Of a stretch of DNA of 13,668 nucleotides, positions 8,345 to 13,668 are shown piece by piece. Position 1 is the stretch's first letter, and every line of letters begins with the position of its first letter. The stretch is taken from assembly GCA_019114745.1 (NCBI GenBank), contig DXEY01000007.1, forward strand, positions 1-13,668. Direction: 5' to 3'. The notes below the pieces were generated by a model. The model did no database searches and was not told the DNA's origin. It saw only the letters and a program-made list of their open reading frames with translations. This DNA comes from Candidatus Mediterraneibacter colneyensis. GTDB lineage: Bacteria > Bacillota > Clostridia > Lachnospirales > Lachnospiraceae. The translations under genes were made by a program, and so were the position numbers.

Positions 8345-9289
8345 ATGCAGAGACAAAGAGGCAGTGAGAGACAGATGCGAACCGGGGCTGTGATCGCGGC
8401 GGCGGGCAGTCCCGGAGGATTTCGGGCTTATGAGAAACTGGAGCATACAGACCGCAGAGACATGCTCAGGAGGATGATCGATACCTTCCGGCGCGCCGGA
8501 GTGGAGGATGTCGCTGTGGTGACAGGATTTCAGGCGCAGGAGACGGAGAAGAGCCTGGCGAAGCTGGGGGCTGTATTCCTGCGGTGCAGGGATTACGAGT
8601 CGAAGCAGATGCTGGACTTTGCGGTGATGGGGTTTCAGTACCTGAAAAACTGCAGCCGGATCTTTTTCTGCCCTGCGGACGTTCCGCTGTTTGCAGAGGA
8701 CACGCTCAGGAAGATGCTCACAAAGGATGCGCCTGTTGTGATCCCGGTTCACGGGGGAAGGAAAGGGCACCCGGTGCTGATCGACGCCGCCCTGACAGAG
8801 CAGATTGCCTGTTACAGGGGCGGGCGCGGCCTGAAAGGAGCGATCGATGCGTCGGGCGCAGAGACGGAACTTCTGCCGGTGGATGACGACGGAGTGCTTG
8901 TCCGCGCGCGGAGGGAGGATCGTTTTGAAGAGCTTGCATCAGGGGAAAAGCGGGCTGAGATCCATCCGAAAGTCAAACTGCAGCTTGTGAGGAACGAGCC
9001 CTTTTTCGGTCCGGGCATGATGGTGCTTTTAAAACAGATCGACCTGCTGGGAAATGTGCGCGAGGCGTGCGAGAAAGCAGGAATGTCCTACAGTAAGGGA
9101 TGGTCTCTGATCCGGACGGCTGAAAAGGAGTTGGGACGCCCGGTAGTGGAGAGGAGCCCCGGAGGAAAGAACGGAGGGATCGCTCAGGTCAGCCCTGCCG
9201 GTCACAGGCTGATGGAACAGTATGAGCACCTGGAGCGCCAGGTGGCAGAGTTTGCGGAAAAGAAGTACAGAGAAATCTTTCGTCCATAA
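8345..9289 (+). CDS. Fusion of MocA-like nucleotidyltransferase domain and ModE-type winged-helix DNA-binding domain
   Basis: This is a 314-residue two-domain protein. Residues 11 to about 200 resemble MobA/MocA-type nucleotidyltransferases: VIAAAG at 16-21, CPADVPLF at 109-116, GHPV at 141-144 and GRGLKGAID at 160-168. The first motif is degenerate: the usual GxGxRMGxxK is replaced by GSPGGFRAYEKL. Residues 205-314 match the N-terminal DNA-binding domain of ModE: a helix-turn-helix (LLKQIDLLGNVREACEKAG, then MSYSKGWSLI) and the wing VVERSPGGKNGG with a following SPAGHRLMEQY helix. The ModE molybdate-binding (Mop) domains are absent. Lying 134 bp before modA, it is a good candidate regulator of molybdate uptake or the hydroxylase operon that senses a nucleotide or cofactor through its N-terminal domain (inference). 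ATG 8345 has GGAG 11 nt upstream; ATG 8375 is an alternative closer to the conserved start MRTGAVIAAAG. Confidence 0.85.
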   Translation: MQRQRGSERQMRTGAVIAAAGSPGGFRAYEKLEHTDRRDMLRRMIDTFRRAGVEDVAVVTGFQAQETEKSLAKLGAVFLRCRDYESKQMLDFAVMGFQYLKNCSRIFFCPADVPLFAEDTLRKMLTKDAPVVIPVHGGRKGHPVLIDAALTEQIACYRGGRGLKGAIDASGAETELLPVDDDGVLVRARREDRFEELASGEKRAEIHPKVKLQLVRNEPFFGPGMMVLLKQIDLLGNVREACEKAGMSYSKGWSLIRTAEKELGRPVVERSPGGKNGGIAQVSPAGHRLMEQYEHLERQVAEFAEKKYREIFRP

Positions 9290-9314
9290 AAATAAGAACA
9301 AAACGACATAAGAA

Positions 9315-9350
9315 TACCGGAATGTGCCTTCCGGCGCTTCCGGTAATTTT
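9315..9350 (+). terminator. Inverted repeat after the fusion gene, weak intrinsic terminator or regulatory hairpin
   Basis: TACCGGAA (9315-9322) is perfectly complementary to TTCCGGTA (9338-9345), followed by only four T (9347-9350). The left arm core CCGGAA can also pair with a nearer TTCCGG at 9329-9334, giving two competing stems. The short T tract makes it a weak terminator, and it might leave some read-through from the hydroxylase operon into modABC. Confidence 0.5.
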
Positions 9351-9359
9351 ACAGATGGC

Positions 9360-9381
9360 GATTGTTTTTTAAAAAATAATC
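9360..9381. promoter_or_regulatory. 22-bp palindrome over the modA -35 box, candidate operator
   Basis: The stretch is centred between 9370 and 9371 on T6A6. Its arms GATT and AATC at the ends are perfectly complementary, and only the pair 9364/9377 (G opposite T) breaks the symmetry, so 10 of 11 pairs match. It contains the whole -35 hexamer of the modA promoter, so a bound dimer would block polymerase. The ModE-type fusion protein encoded next to it is the natural candidate ligand, but the sequence does not look like the E. coli ModE box. Confidence 0.5.
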
Positions 9382-9390
9382 GGTTATACT
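9362..9390 (+). promoter_or_regulatory. Promoter of modABC
   Basis: TTGTTT (9362-9367) and TATACT (9385-9390) are separated by exactly 17 bp, a near-consensus vegetative promoter. Transcription would start near 9397, leaving a leader of about 27 nt that contains the AGGAGG ribosome binding site (9408-9413), 10 nt before the modA ATG. Confidence 0.65.
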
Positions 9391-9423
9391 TAATCTAAGA
9401 CAAAATCAGGAGGATAAGAAACT

Positions 9424-10320
9424 ATGAAGAAAAGAATTTTAGCAGCAATGCTGGCAGGAGCAATGGTACTGTCAATGGCAGGATGCTCCGGCGGATCGGA
9501 CAGCAGTGGAGATGCGGGGGCATCCGGGGATGCGTCGGCAGAAGACGGGGATTCCCAGGGAGAAGCGGAAGAGACAGAGATCCAGGTGTTCATCGCAGCC
9601 AGTTTGAACACGGTTATGACAGAACTTGCCGAGATGTACAATGAGGAACATCCGGAAGTCACGATCACTTATAATCCGGACAGTTCAGGAACGCTCCTGA
9701 CACAGATCCAGGAGGGATATGAGTGCGATATCTTTTTCTCGGCAGCACAGAAGCAGATGGATGACCTAGAAGCCGACGGACTGATGGTAGAGGGAACGAG
9801 AGCGGACGTGGTCAACAACCAGGTCGTCGTCGTATCCTTAAAGGACAGCGGTACAAAAGTGACGGGACTTGAGAACCTGAACGAGGCAGAAAGTATCGCA
9901 CTGGCAGGCGGAAGCGTTCCGGTGGGAAGATATACAAGACAGGCGCTGGTCAATATGGGAACCCTTCCGGCGACAGATGATCCGGCGTCCATTACGACCC
10001 AGGAAGTATCCGATGCGCTCGGCGGCGTTGAGATCAGCGAGCAGGACAATGTGAGCAAGGTGCTGGCAGCGGTAGTAGAGGGATCCTGTGAAGTGGGAAC
10101 GACTTATTATTCCGATACATACGGATATGAGGACGATCTTGACATCCTTCAGACGGTAAGTTATGATCTGACTGGCGATGTGATCTATCCCATCGCACGG
10201 GTGGTAAACGAGGAAGCGGACGATGCGCAGACAGCGGCGGCAGAGGACTTCCTTGAGTTTATCCTCTCTGACGAGGCGAAAGAAGTATTTGAGTCATACT
10301 ACTTTGACACAAACGTATAA
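9424..10320 (+). CDS. modA: Molybdate ABC transporter substrate-binding lipoprotein ModA
   Basis: This 298-residue protein starts with a lipoprotein signal peptide (MKKR, hydrophobic core, LSMAGC with the lipidated Cys21), followed by a Gly/Ser/Asp/Glu-rich linker up to about residue 50. The rest is a periplasmic-binding fold of the ModA type: VFIAASLNTVM (55-65) and DSSGTLLTQ (86-94) carry the serines expected to bind the oxyanion, SVPVGRYTRQAL (164-175) is a ModA hallmark, and a conserved Tyr pair lies at 228-229 (TTYYSD). It is expected to be anchored outside the membrane and to deliver molybdate, possibly tungstate, to ModB/ModC. It starts at an ATG with AGGAGG 10 nt upstream and is the first gene after the modA promoter. 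Confidence 0.95.
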   Translation: MKKRILAAMLAGAMVLSMAGCSGGSDSSGDAGASGDASAEDGDSQGEAEETEIQVFIAASLNTVMTELAEMYNEEHPEVTITYNPDSSGTLLTQIQEGYECDIFFSAAQKQMDDLEADGLMVEGTRADVVNNQVVVVSLKDSGTKVTGLENLNEAESIALAGGSVPVGRYTRQALVNMGTLPATDDPASITTQEVSDALGGVEISEQDNVSKVLAAVVEGSCEVGTTYYSDTYGYEDDLDILQTVSYDLTGDVIYPIARVVNEEADDAQTAAAEDFLEFILSDEAKEVFESYYFDTNV

Positions 10321-10328
10321 AGAAAATC

Positions 10329-10359
10329 CATGAAAGGGGCAGCAATGCCCCTTTTCATG
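10329..10359 (+). terminator. Intercistronic hairpin between modA and modB
   Basis: AAAGGGGCA (10333-10341) pairs perfectly with TGCCCCTTT (10346-10354) around a GCAA loop. The stem extends by CATG on each side with one bulged T. The A-rich left arm and T-rich right arm give a terminator-like shape, but there is no free T tract after it. It probably attenuates read-through or protects the 3' end of modA mRNA, making more binding protein than permease. Confidence 0.65.
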
Positions 10360-10381
10360 CAGTCATACAAGGAGACAGATT

Positions 10382-11086
10382 ATGGAAGAGATCATGGAGA
10401 TATTGAAAGACCTGGACTGGAGCCCGCTTTTTATCTCATTAAAGACCGGAGTTGTGGCGACGTTTATCTCATTTTTCCTCGGAATATTTGCGGCGCGCAA
10501 AGTGATAAAGACGACGCCGGGCAAAAAGGCGGTGATCGACGGCATCCTGACCCTGCCTATGGTACTGCCGCCCACGGTGGCAGGTTTCTTTTTGCTCCTA
10601 CTCTTCAGCCGGAGACGGCCTCTGGGGGAATTTCTGTTTGAACAGTTCGATTTTAAAGTCGTTCAGACATGGCTGGGGTGTGTGATCGCAGCCACGGTCA
10701 TCGCATTTCCGCTTATGTACCGAAATGCGAGGGCGGCTATGGAGCAGATCGATATGAACCTTGTATATGCGGGGCGCACGCTTGGGATGTCGGACACAAA
10801 GATCTTCTGGAAGATCATCGTGCCGACAGCGGGACCCGGCATCGCATCCGGGACAATACTTACCTTTGCAAGGGCGTTAGGCGAGTACGGGGCAACGTCT
10901 ATGCTGGCGGGGAATATTCCGGGAAAGACGGGCACGATCTCTCAGAAGATCGCCATGGTGATCCAGGACGGGGACTATCTCACCGCAGGGATCTGGGTTG
11001 CGATCGTTATGGCAATCGCGTTCCTTGTGATCTTCCTGATGAATCTGATATCGGGAAGCAAGATGAAACATATCGGGAGGTGGTAG
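10382..11086 (+). CDS. modB: Molybdate ABC transporter permease ModB
   Basis: This is a 234-residue inner-membrane permease, the usual ModB length. About five hydrophobic segments can be seen near residues 16-38, 53-77, 96-116, 145-165 and 203-224. The ABC-permease EAA-type loop is clear: GRTLGMSDTKIFWKIIVP (131-148) followed by GEYGATSMLAGN (167-178), which contacts the ATPase ModC. Start ATG 10382 has AAGGAG 7 nt upstream. It lies 61 bp after modA, the gap being filled by a hairpin, and 3 bp before modC. It forms the translocation channel for molybdate taken from ModA. Confidence 0.95.
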   Translation: MEEIMEILKDLDWSPLFISLKTGVVATFISFFLGIFAARKVIKTTPGKKAVIDGILTLPMVLPPTVAGFFLLLLFSRRRPLGEFLFEQFDFKVVQTWLGCVIAATVIAFPLMYRNARAAMEQIDMNLVYAGRTLGMSDTKIFWKIIVPTAGPGIASGTILTFARALGEYGATSMLAGNIPGKTGTISQKIAMVIQDGDYLTAGIWVAIVMAIAFLVIFLMNLISGSKMKHIGRW

Positions 11087-11089
11087 TCC

Positions 11090-12175
11090 ATGTCGGTTAC
11101 AGTGGATATCAGGCGCCAGCTTGACAGCTTTAAGCTGGACATCAAATTTCACAGTGATTCCAGGCGCATCGGCATACTGGGAGCTTCCGGCTGCGGGAAG
11201 AGCATGACGCTGAAGAGCATAGCGGGAATAGAACAGCCGGACGAAGGCCGTATCGAGGCAGAGGGAAGGACGTTTTTTGATAAAGAGCAGAAGATCAATC
11301 TGAAGCCGCAGGTGAGAAACGTGGGCTATCTCTTCCAGAATTACGCACTGTTCCCGACAATGACTGTGGAGAAAAACATTGCCGCAGGGCTGAAAGGCAG
11401 CAGGCAGGAAAAGGAGGCGCGAGTCCGGGAAGTGGTGGAGAAATTCCGGCTTCAGGGGCTGGAAAAGCGTCTGCCGGGACAACTCTCGGGAGGCCAGCAG
11501 CAGAGGGTGGCGCTTGCCCGCATCATGGCGTACGGCCCGGACATGATCCTTCTGGACGAACCATTCTCCGCGCTGGACATGTACCTCAAAGACCAGCTCC
11601 AGCGGGAACTCGCAGAAATGCTCTCAGATTACAGCGGAACGGTGATCATGGTATCTCACAACCGGGATGAAGTGTACCGGTTCAGCGAGGAACTTCTTGT
11701 CATTGATCAGGGAAAGATCGCAGTGGCAGGAAAGACGAAAGAGATCTTCCGCAACCCGGTGAGCAGGGAAGCGGCGCGTCTGACCGGATGCAAGAATTTT
11801 TCGAGAGCCCGCCGTATCGACGCCCATACAGTGGAAGCTGAGGAATGGGGAGTCATCCTGACTACAGAGCGGGAAATTCCGGAGGATACACAATGGCTCG
11901 GATACCGCGCCCATGACTTTATCCCTGTCTGGTGCAAAGAGAAAAAGGGCAGTGACGGGGAAGAAGACAGAGACGGTGCGGAAACCCCGGGACCGGACAT
12001 GCTCCGGTTTGAACTGGAGGACAGCGCGGAACTTCCGTTTGAACAGAACTATTACATAAAAGCCGGGACGACAGTCTGCTGGTTTGTACAGAGGGGGCAG
12101 GCAGAAGAACTGGAAAAAAAAGGAATGCCGGATTATCTGGCATTCGATGAAGAAAAACTGTTGTTCCTCAGATAG
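11090..12175 (+). CDS. modC: Molybdate ABC transporter ATP-binding protein ModC
   Basis: This is a 361-residue cytoplasmic ATPase. Residues 1-230 are the ABC domain: Walker A GASGCGKS (31-38), Q-loop Gln83 (YLFQNYALFP), signature LSGGQQQR (132-139), Walker B ILLDEP (153-158), D-loop SALD and switch His190 (VSHNRDE). The last 130 residues or so form an accessory domain of the TOBE/Mop type, more divergent than in E. coli ModC and carrying an acidic, low-complexity insert (GSDGEEDRDGAE) around residues 285-296. It pairs with ModB and powers molybdate import. The ATG lies 9 nt after GGGAGG, which itself is within the modB 3' end, so the two genes are coupled. No further mod gene follows. Confidence 0.94.
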   Translation: MSVTVDIRRQLDSFKLDIKFHSDSRRIGILGASGCGKSMTLKSIAGIEQPDEGRIEAEGRTFFDKEQKINLKPQVRNVGYLFQNYALFPTMTVEKNIAAGLKGSRQEKEARVREVVEKFRLQGLEKRLPGQLSGGQQQRVALARIMAYGPDMILLDEPFSALDMYLKDQLQRELAEMLSDYSGTVIMVSHNRDEVYRFSEELLVIDQGKIAVAGKTKEIFRNPVSREAARLTGCKNFSRARRIDAHTVEAEEWGVILTTEREIPEDTQWLGYRAHDFIPVWCKEKKGSDGEEDRDGAETPGPDMLRFELEDSAELPFEQNYYIKAGTTVCWFVQRGQAEELEKKGMPDYLAFDEEKLLFLR

Positions 12176-12187
12176 ATTCCAAAGAAA

Positions 12188-12271
12188 CTATACAGCAGTG
12201 ATATTTTTTAGGCGAAGTCCAATGGCCATACGTGCGGCTGCCCATACAGCCATTGTCTTCTTTGTTTTCAT
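12188..12271 (-). CDS. Possible 27-residue small peptide (low support)
   Basis: On the minus strand ATG at 12271 opens 27 codons ending in TAG. The product begins MKTKKTMAVWAAARMAIG, i.e. a cationic start followed by an amphipathic, alanine/methionine-rich helix with more Arg and Lys. No ribosome binding site is visible upstream. The region is shared with the candidate modC terminator, so the open frame may be chance. I do not recognise it. The plus strand of the same DNA also holds an 18-codon frame (MAIRAAAHTAIV, then hydrophobic) starting at 12223. Confidence 0.15.
   Translation of the reverse strand: MKTKKTMAVWAAARMAIGLRLKNITAV
12221..12269 (+). terminator. Possible terminator after modC
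   Basis: AATGGC (12221-12226) can pair with GCCATT (12249-12254), and alternatively GGCTG (12236-12240) pairs with CAGCC (12247-12251) around a six-base loop. A T-rich run (TTGTC, then TTCTTTGTTTTC) follows to about 12269. It lies 45-95 bp past the modC stop, where a terminator is expected, but the stem is modest and the T tract is broken. Confidence 0.4.
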
Positions 12272-12330
12272 AGTCTAAGCATAACAGGGAAATGTGAATC
12301 CGCTGTGACAATATATGGAAGAAAGATTAA

Positions 12331-12369
12331 AGAATATTAAAAGAAAATAAACTCTGTCAGTCAGAATTT
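12331..12369 (-). terminator. Terminator of the 103-residue minus-strand gene
   Basis: Read on the minus strand, AAATTCTG (12369-12362) pairs with CAGAGTTT (12356-12349), with one T-G wobble and a five-base loop that includes the stop codon. It is followed by ATTTTCTTTT. On the plus strand the same stem has a C-A mismatch and no T run, so it is oriented for the minus-strand gene. Confidence 0.5.
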
Positions 12370-12668
12370 GCGATGGTGTGCATCATGCCCTGAAGGGCGC
12401 TGCTCCATCGCTCTTTTTCTGCCTCAAAGCGTTCCAGCAGCCAGGCGAAAGCCTCATCCATGCCCTCGTCAGAAAGGGGAAATACGGCGCTTTCTTTCTC
12501 TTCATCCGGGGTCTGTTCAAAGCACCACGGCTCGGGATAGACCCATACGGTAAACGTAGTGCTGTTTTTGCCGTCGTCCCCGTTTAATAAGTAGCGCATC
12601 CCATGGTGGCTCCCGGAAAAGGGCTCCTTTTTTAATCCACTGTACGGTACAAGTCTTTTATCGAGCAT
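12357..12668 (-). CDS. Uncharacterised 103-residue acidic protein
   Basis: I do not recognise the function. The product starts MLDKRLVPYSGLKKEPF and is rich in aromatic residues in the middle (VWVYPEPWCFEQ at about 41-52). It ends in a charged helix (DEAFAWLLERFEAEKERW, then SALQGMM). It has no signal peptide or membrane segment, so it is probably a small cytosolic protein. ATG 12668 is chosen because AAAGGA lies 10 nt before it. The open frame extends further upstream to 12791, but that extension would overlap the preceding gene and runs through the promoter and leader hairpin. It has its own promoter, leader and terminator, so it is likely a monocistronic gene, convergent with modC and unrelated to the Mo operon. 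Codon use looks like its neighbours. Confidence 0.7.
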   Translation of the reverse strand: MLDKRLVPYSGLKKEPFSGSHHGMRYLLNGDDGKNSTTFTVWVYPEPWCFEQTPDEEKESAVFPLSDEGMDEAFAWLLERFEAEKERWSSALQGMMHTIANSD

Positions 12669-12691
12669 TGTCTCTGTATCCTTTCTGTTGC

Positions 12692-12730
12692 GGCGCGCGC
12701 ATCTGCCGTGAGGCATCCGCTGCGCACGCC
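12692..12730 (-). promoter_or_regulatory. GC-rich leader hairpin of the 103-residue gene
   Basis: On the minus-strand transcript a 10-bp stem pairs GGCGTGCGCA (12730-12721) with TGCGCGCGCC (12701-12692), including one U-G wobble. Inside it sits a second stem, TGCC/GGCA around TCAC. There is no U tract after it, so it is not a normal terminator. It lies between the promoter and the ribosome binding site and may affect translation or RNA stability. Confidence 0.45.
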
Positions 12731-12741
12731 TGTATTTTTCT

Positions 12742-12770
12742 ATTATATCACTGGGCAGCGATAGCTGCAA
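12742..12770 (-). promoter_or_regulatory. Promoter of the 103-residue minus-strand gene
   Basis: On the minus strand TTGCAG (12770-12765) and a perfect TATAAT (12747-12742) are 17 bp apart. The -35 match is only partial. The -10 begins just after the stop of the truncated binding-protein gene. Transcription should start near 12735, giving a leader of about 67 nt to the ATG at 12668. Confidence 0.55.
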
Positions 12771-13593
12771 ATTCTGTTGTGACAAGATCATCGTAAGGAA
12801 CCCGCTCCTCGAGCTCGCCGGCGCTCTCCAGAATGTCCTGGAGAAGGTCGAAGCTGGATTTCTCGAAGATCAGATTACTCTTCCAGGTATCCTGGTCGTA
12901 ATAGCGCGTTACAATGGTTGTGATCGTCTCAAGATCTGTCTCGGGGAACTGGGGCTCGATGGCAGACGCGATCTCTTCCGGCGTGTGGGACTGTACATAA
13001 TCCATGCCTCTCTGGAGCGCGTTGGTAAATCCCTGTATGATATCCGGATTATCCTCGATATAGCTCTTCTTTGCGCTGAAAGCAGTGTACGGCACATAAC
13101 CGCTGTCCTCGCCGAGAGAAGCGACTACATATCCCTCGCCCTCTGACTCAAGAGAGGTGGCGCCCGGTTCAAACTCGACGGTGAAGTCGCCCTGACCCTC
13201 GGCAAATGCCGCAGCAGTGGAGCCGAAGTCGATGCCCTGGTTGATCTCCAGGTCTGTCTCAGGATCAATGCCGTTCTGCTTTAAGATATATTCAAATACC
13301 ATCTCGGGCATGCCGCCTTTGCGTCCGCCGAGCACCAGATGGCCTTTCAGGTCTTCCCATGTGAAATCAGGCATCTCTTCCCGTGCCACGAGGAAATTCC
13401 CGGCACGCTGCGTGAGCTGGGCAAAATTGACCACATAATCGGAAGCCCCCTCCGCATAGGTGTAGATGGATGCCTCGGATCCCATGAATCCGATGTCGGC
13501 TTCTCCGGAGATGACGGCGGTCATTGTCTTGTCGGCGCCAAACGGGGTTAGCAACTTAGGCAGAGACAGCTTAAATAAAATCAACAAAATCAA
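12748..13593 (-). pseudogene. ABC transporter substrate-binding protein (NMT1/SsuA-like), N-terminally truncated
   Basis: The frame encodes the C-terminal 270 residues or so of a solute-binding protein of the NMT1/THI5/SsuA-TauA type, whose members take up aromatic or sulfonate compounds, thiamine precursors and similar solutes. Recognisable pieces are FGADKTMTAVISGEADIGFM (from about 13542 inward), GSEASIYTYAEG, GRKGGMPEMVFEYIL and GSTAAAFAEGQGDF. Intact members are typically about 330 residues and begin with a lipoprotein signal and a first lobe strand (V.VG...). Those first 60-70 residues are missing: upstream of FGADK the frame reads a non-homologous KLSLPKLLTP and the only early start is a TTG at 13593, with no signal peptide. 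The gene is therefore probably non-functional or a fragment. No permease or ATPase partner is in the window. The substrate cannot be assigned. The true 5' boundary of homology is near 13542. Confidence 0.72.
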
Positions 13594-13668
13594 CAGTGTA
13601 TTCAGGCGTCAGGTGGATCTGCCGGATTGTGTTACGCCAGAAAGCACGGCGGTTTTCCGGGGTGAGAG
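13571..13668 (-). CDS. C-terminal 31 codons of an unidentified gene, possibly a serine recombinase (3'-partial fragment)
   Basis: Read on the minus strand from the window edge, an open frame of 31 codons ends in TAA at 13573-13571. It contains LTPENRRAFWRNTIRQI and then a strand-like YTVDFVDFI. The pattern AFWR..I..I followed by an alternating hydrophobic strand resembles the extreme C-terminus of serine recombinases of Firmicute mobile elements, but 31 residues are too few to be sure. It ends only about 30 bp before the truncated binding protein and is in a different frame. If it is a recombinase, the join between the two would be an element end. Confidence 0.3.
   Translation of the reverse strand, partial: LTPENRRAFWRNTIRQIHLTPEYTVDFVDFI

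Noticed and set aside
12176..12356. Insertion-sequence remnant or CRISPR-like repeats after modC
   Set aside because: No repeated unit, transposase-like frame or terminal inverted repeat with target duplication could be found; only the terminator-like stems and short frames already listed.
12692..12730. The GC-rich inverted repeat as a plus-strand terminator (T-rich run follows on the plus strand)
   Set aside because: On the plus strand the stem has a C-A mismatch and no plus-strand gene ends nearby; on the minus strand the pair is a U-G wobble and it lies in a promoter-to-start leader.
12369..12791. A longer start for the 103-residue protein, giving 144 residues from 12791
   Set aside because: The extra 41 codons run over the end of the binding-protein gene, its own promoter and the leader hairpin, and no ribosome binding site supports the start; ATG 12668 has AAAGGA at 10 nt.

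Overview
The window looks like a chromosomal segment of an anaerobic Firmicute, most likely Lachnospiraceae or a related Clostridia. The grounds are strong AGGAGG-type ribosome binding sites, tight ATGA gene coupling, a Clostridia-style ModA lipoprotein, and a ygfK/yqeB/yqeC/selenium-dependent xanthine dehydrogenase set of the kind known from gut Clostridia, Enterococcus and E. coli. Base composition is moderately GC-rich and fairly even through the plus-strand block. The genus cannot be fixed from the sequence alone.

Region 1 (1-8316, plus strand) is a purine-oxidation and selenium-molybdenum hydroxylase operon. In order it holds: the C-terminal half of YgfK (cut by the window edge), a D-hydantoinase/dihydropyrimidinase, YqeC, a YqeB-MocA fusion, an RnfB-like soluble polyferredoxin, and a 864-residue xanthine dehydrogenase with fused [2Fe-2S] and molybdenum-cofactor domains. 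Genes are separated by about 30 bp or less or overlap (ATGA at 3788 and 5722), so co-transcription is likely. The xanthine dehydrogenase has no FAD domain here, and the operon instead supplies a polyferredoxin and a FAD/Fe-S protein (YgfK). My inference is that electrons run from XDH to the ferredoxin and then to YgfK. YqeC, YqeB and the MocA domain are the presumed cofactor-maturation factors.

Region 2 (8345-12175, plus strand) is molybdenum supply: an unusual fusion of a MocA-like nucleotidyltransferase domain with a ModE-type winged helix, then modA, modB and modC. A promoter (TTGTTT-17-TATACT) sits just before modA. A near-perfect 22-bp palindrome covers its -35 box and is a candidate operator, plausibly for the fusion protein. 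A hairpin lies between modA and modB.

Region 3 (12176-13668) is a convergent, minus-strand segment. It holds a possible pair of opposed terminators, a 103-residue protein of unknown function with its own promoter and a GC-rich leader hairpin, a substrate-binding protein (NMT1/SsuA-like) that has lost its N-terminus, and, at the right edge, the last 31 codons of another minus-strand gene whose tail vaguely resembles a serine recombinase. The abrupt switch between those last two suggests a rearrangement or mobile-element boundary near 13540-13570.

No tRNA, rRNA, CRISPR array or complete insertion sequence was seen. No stretch over 300 bases lacks a gene.
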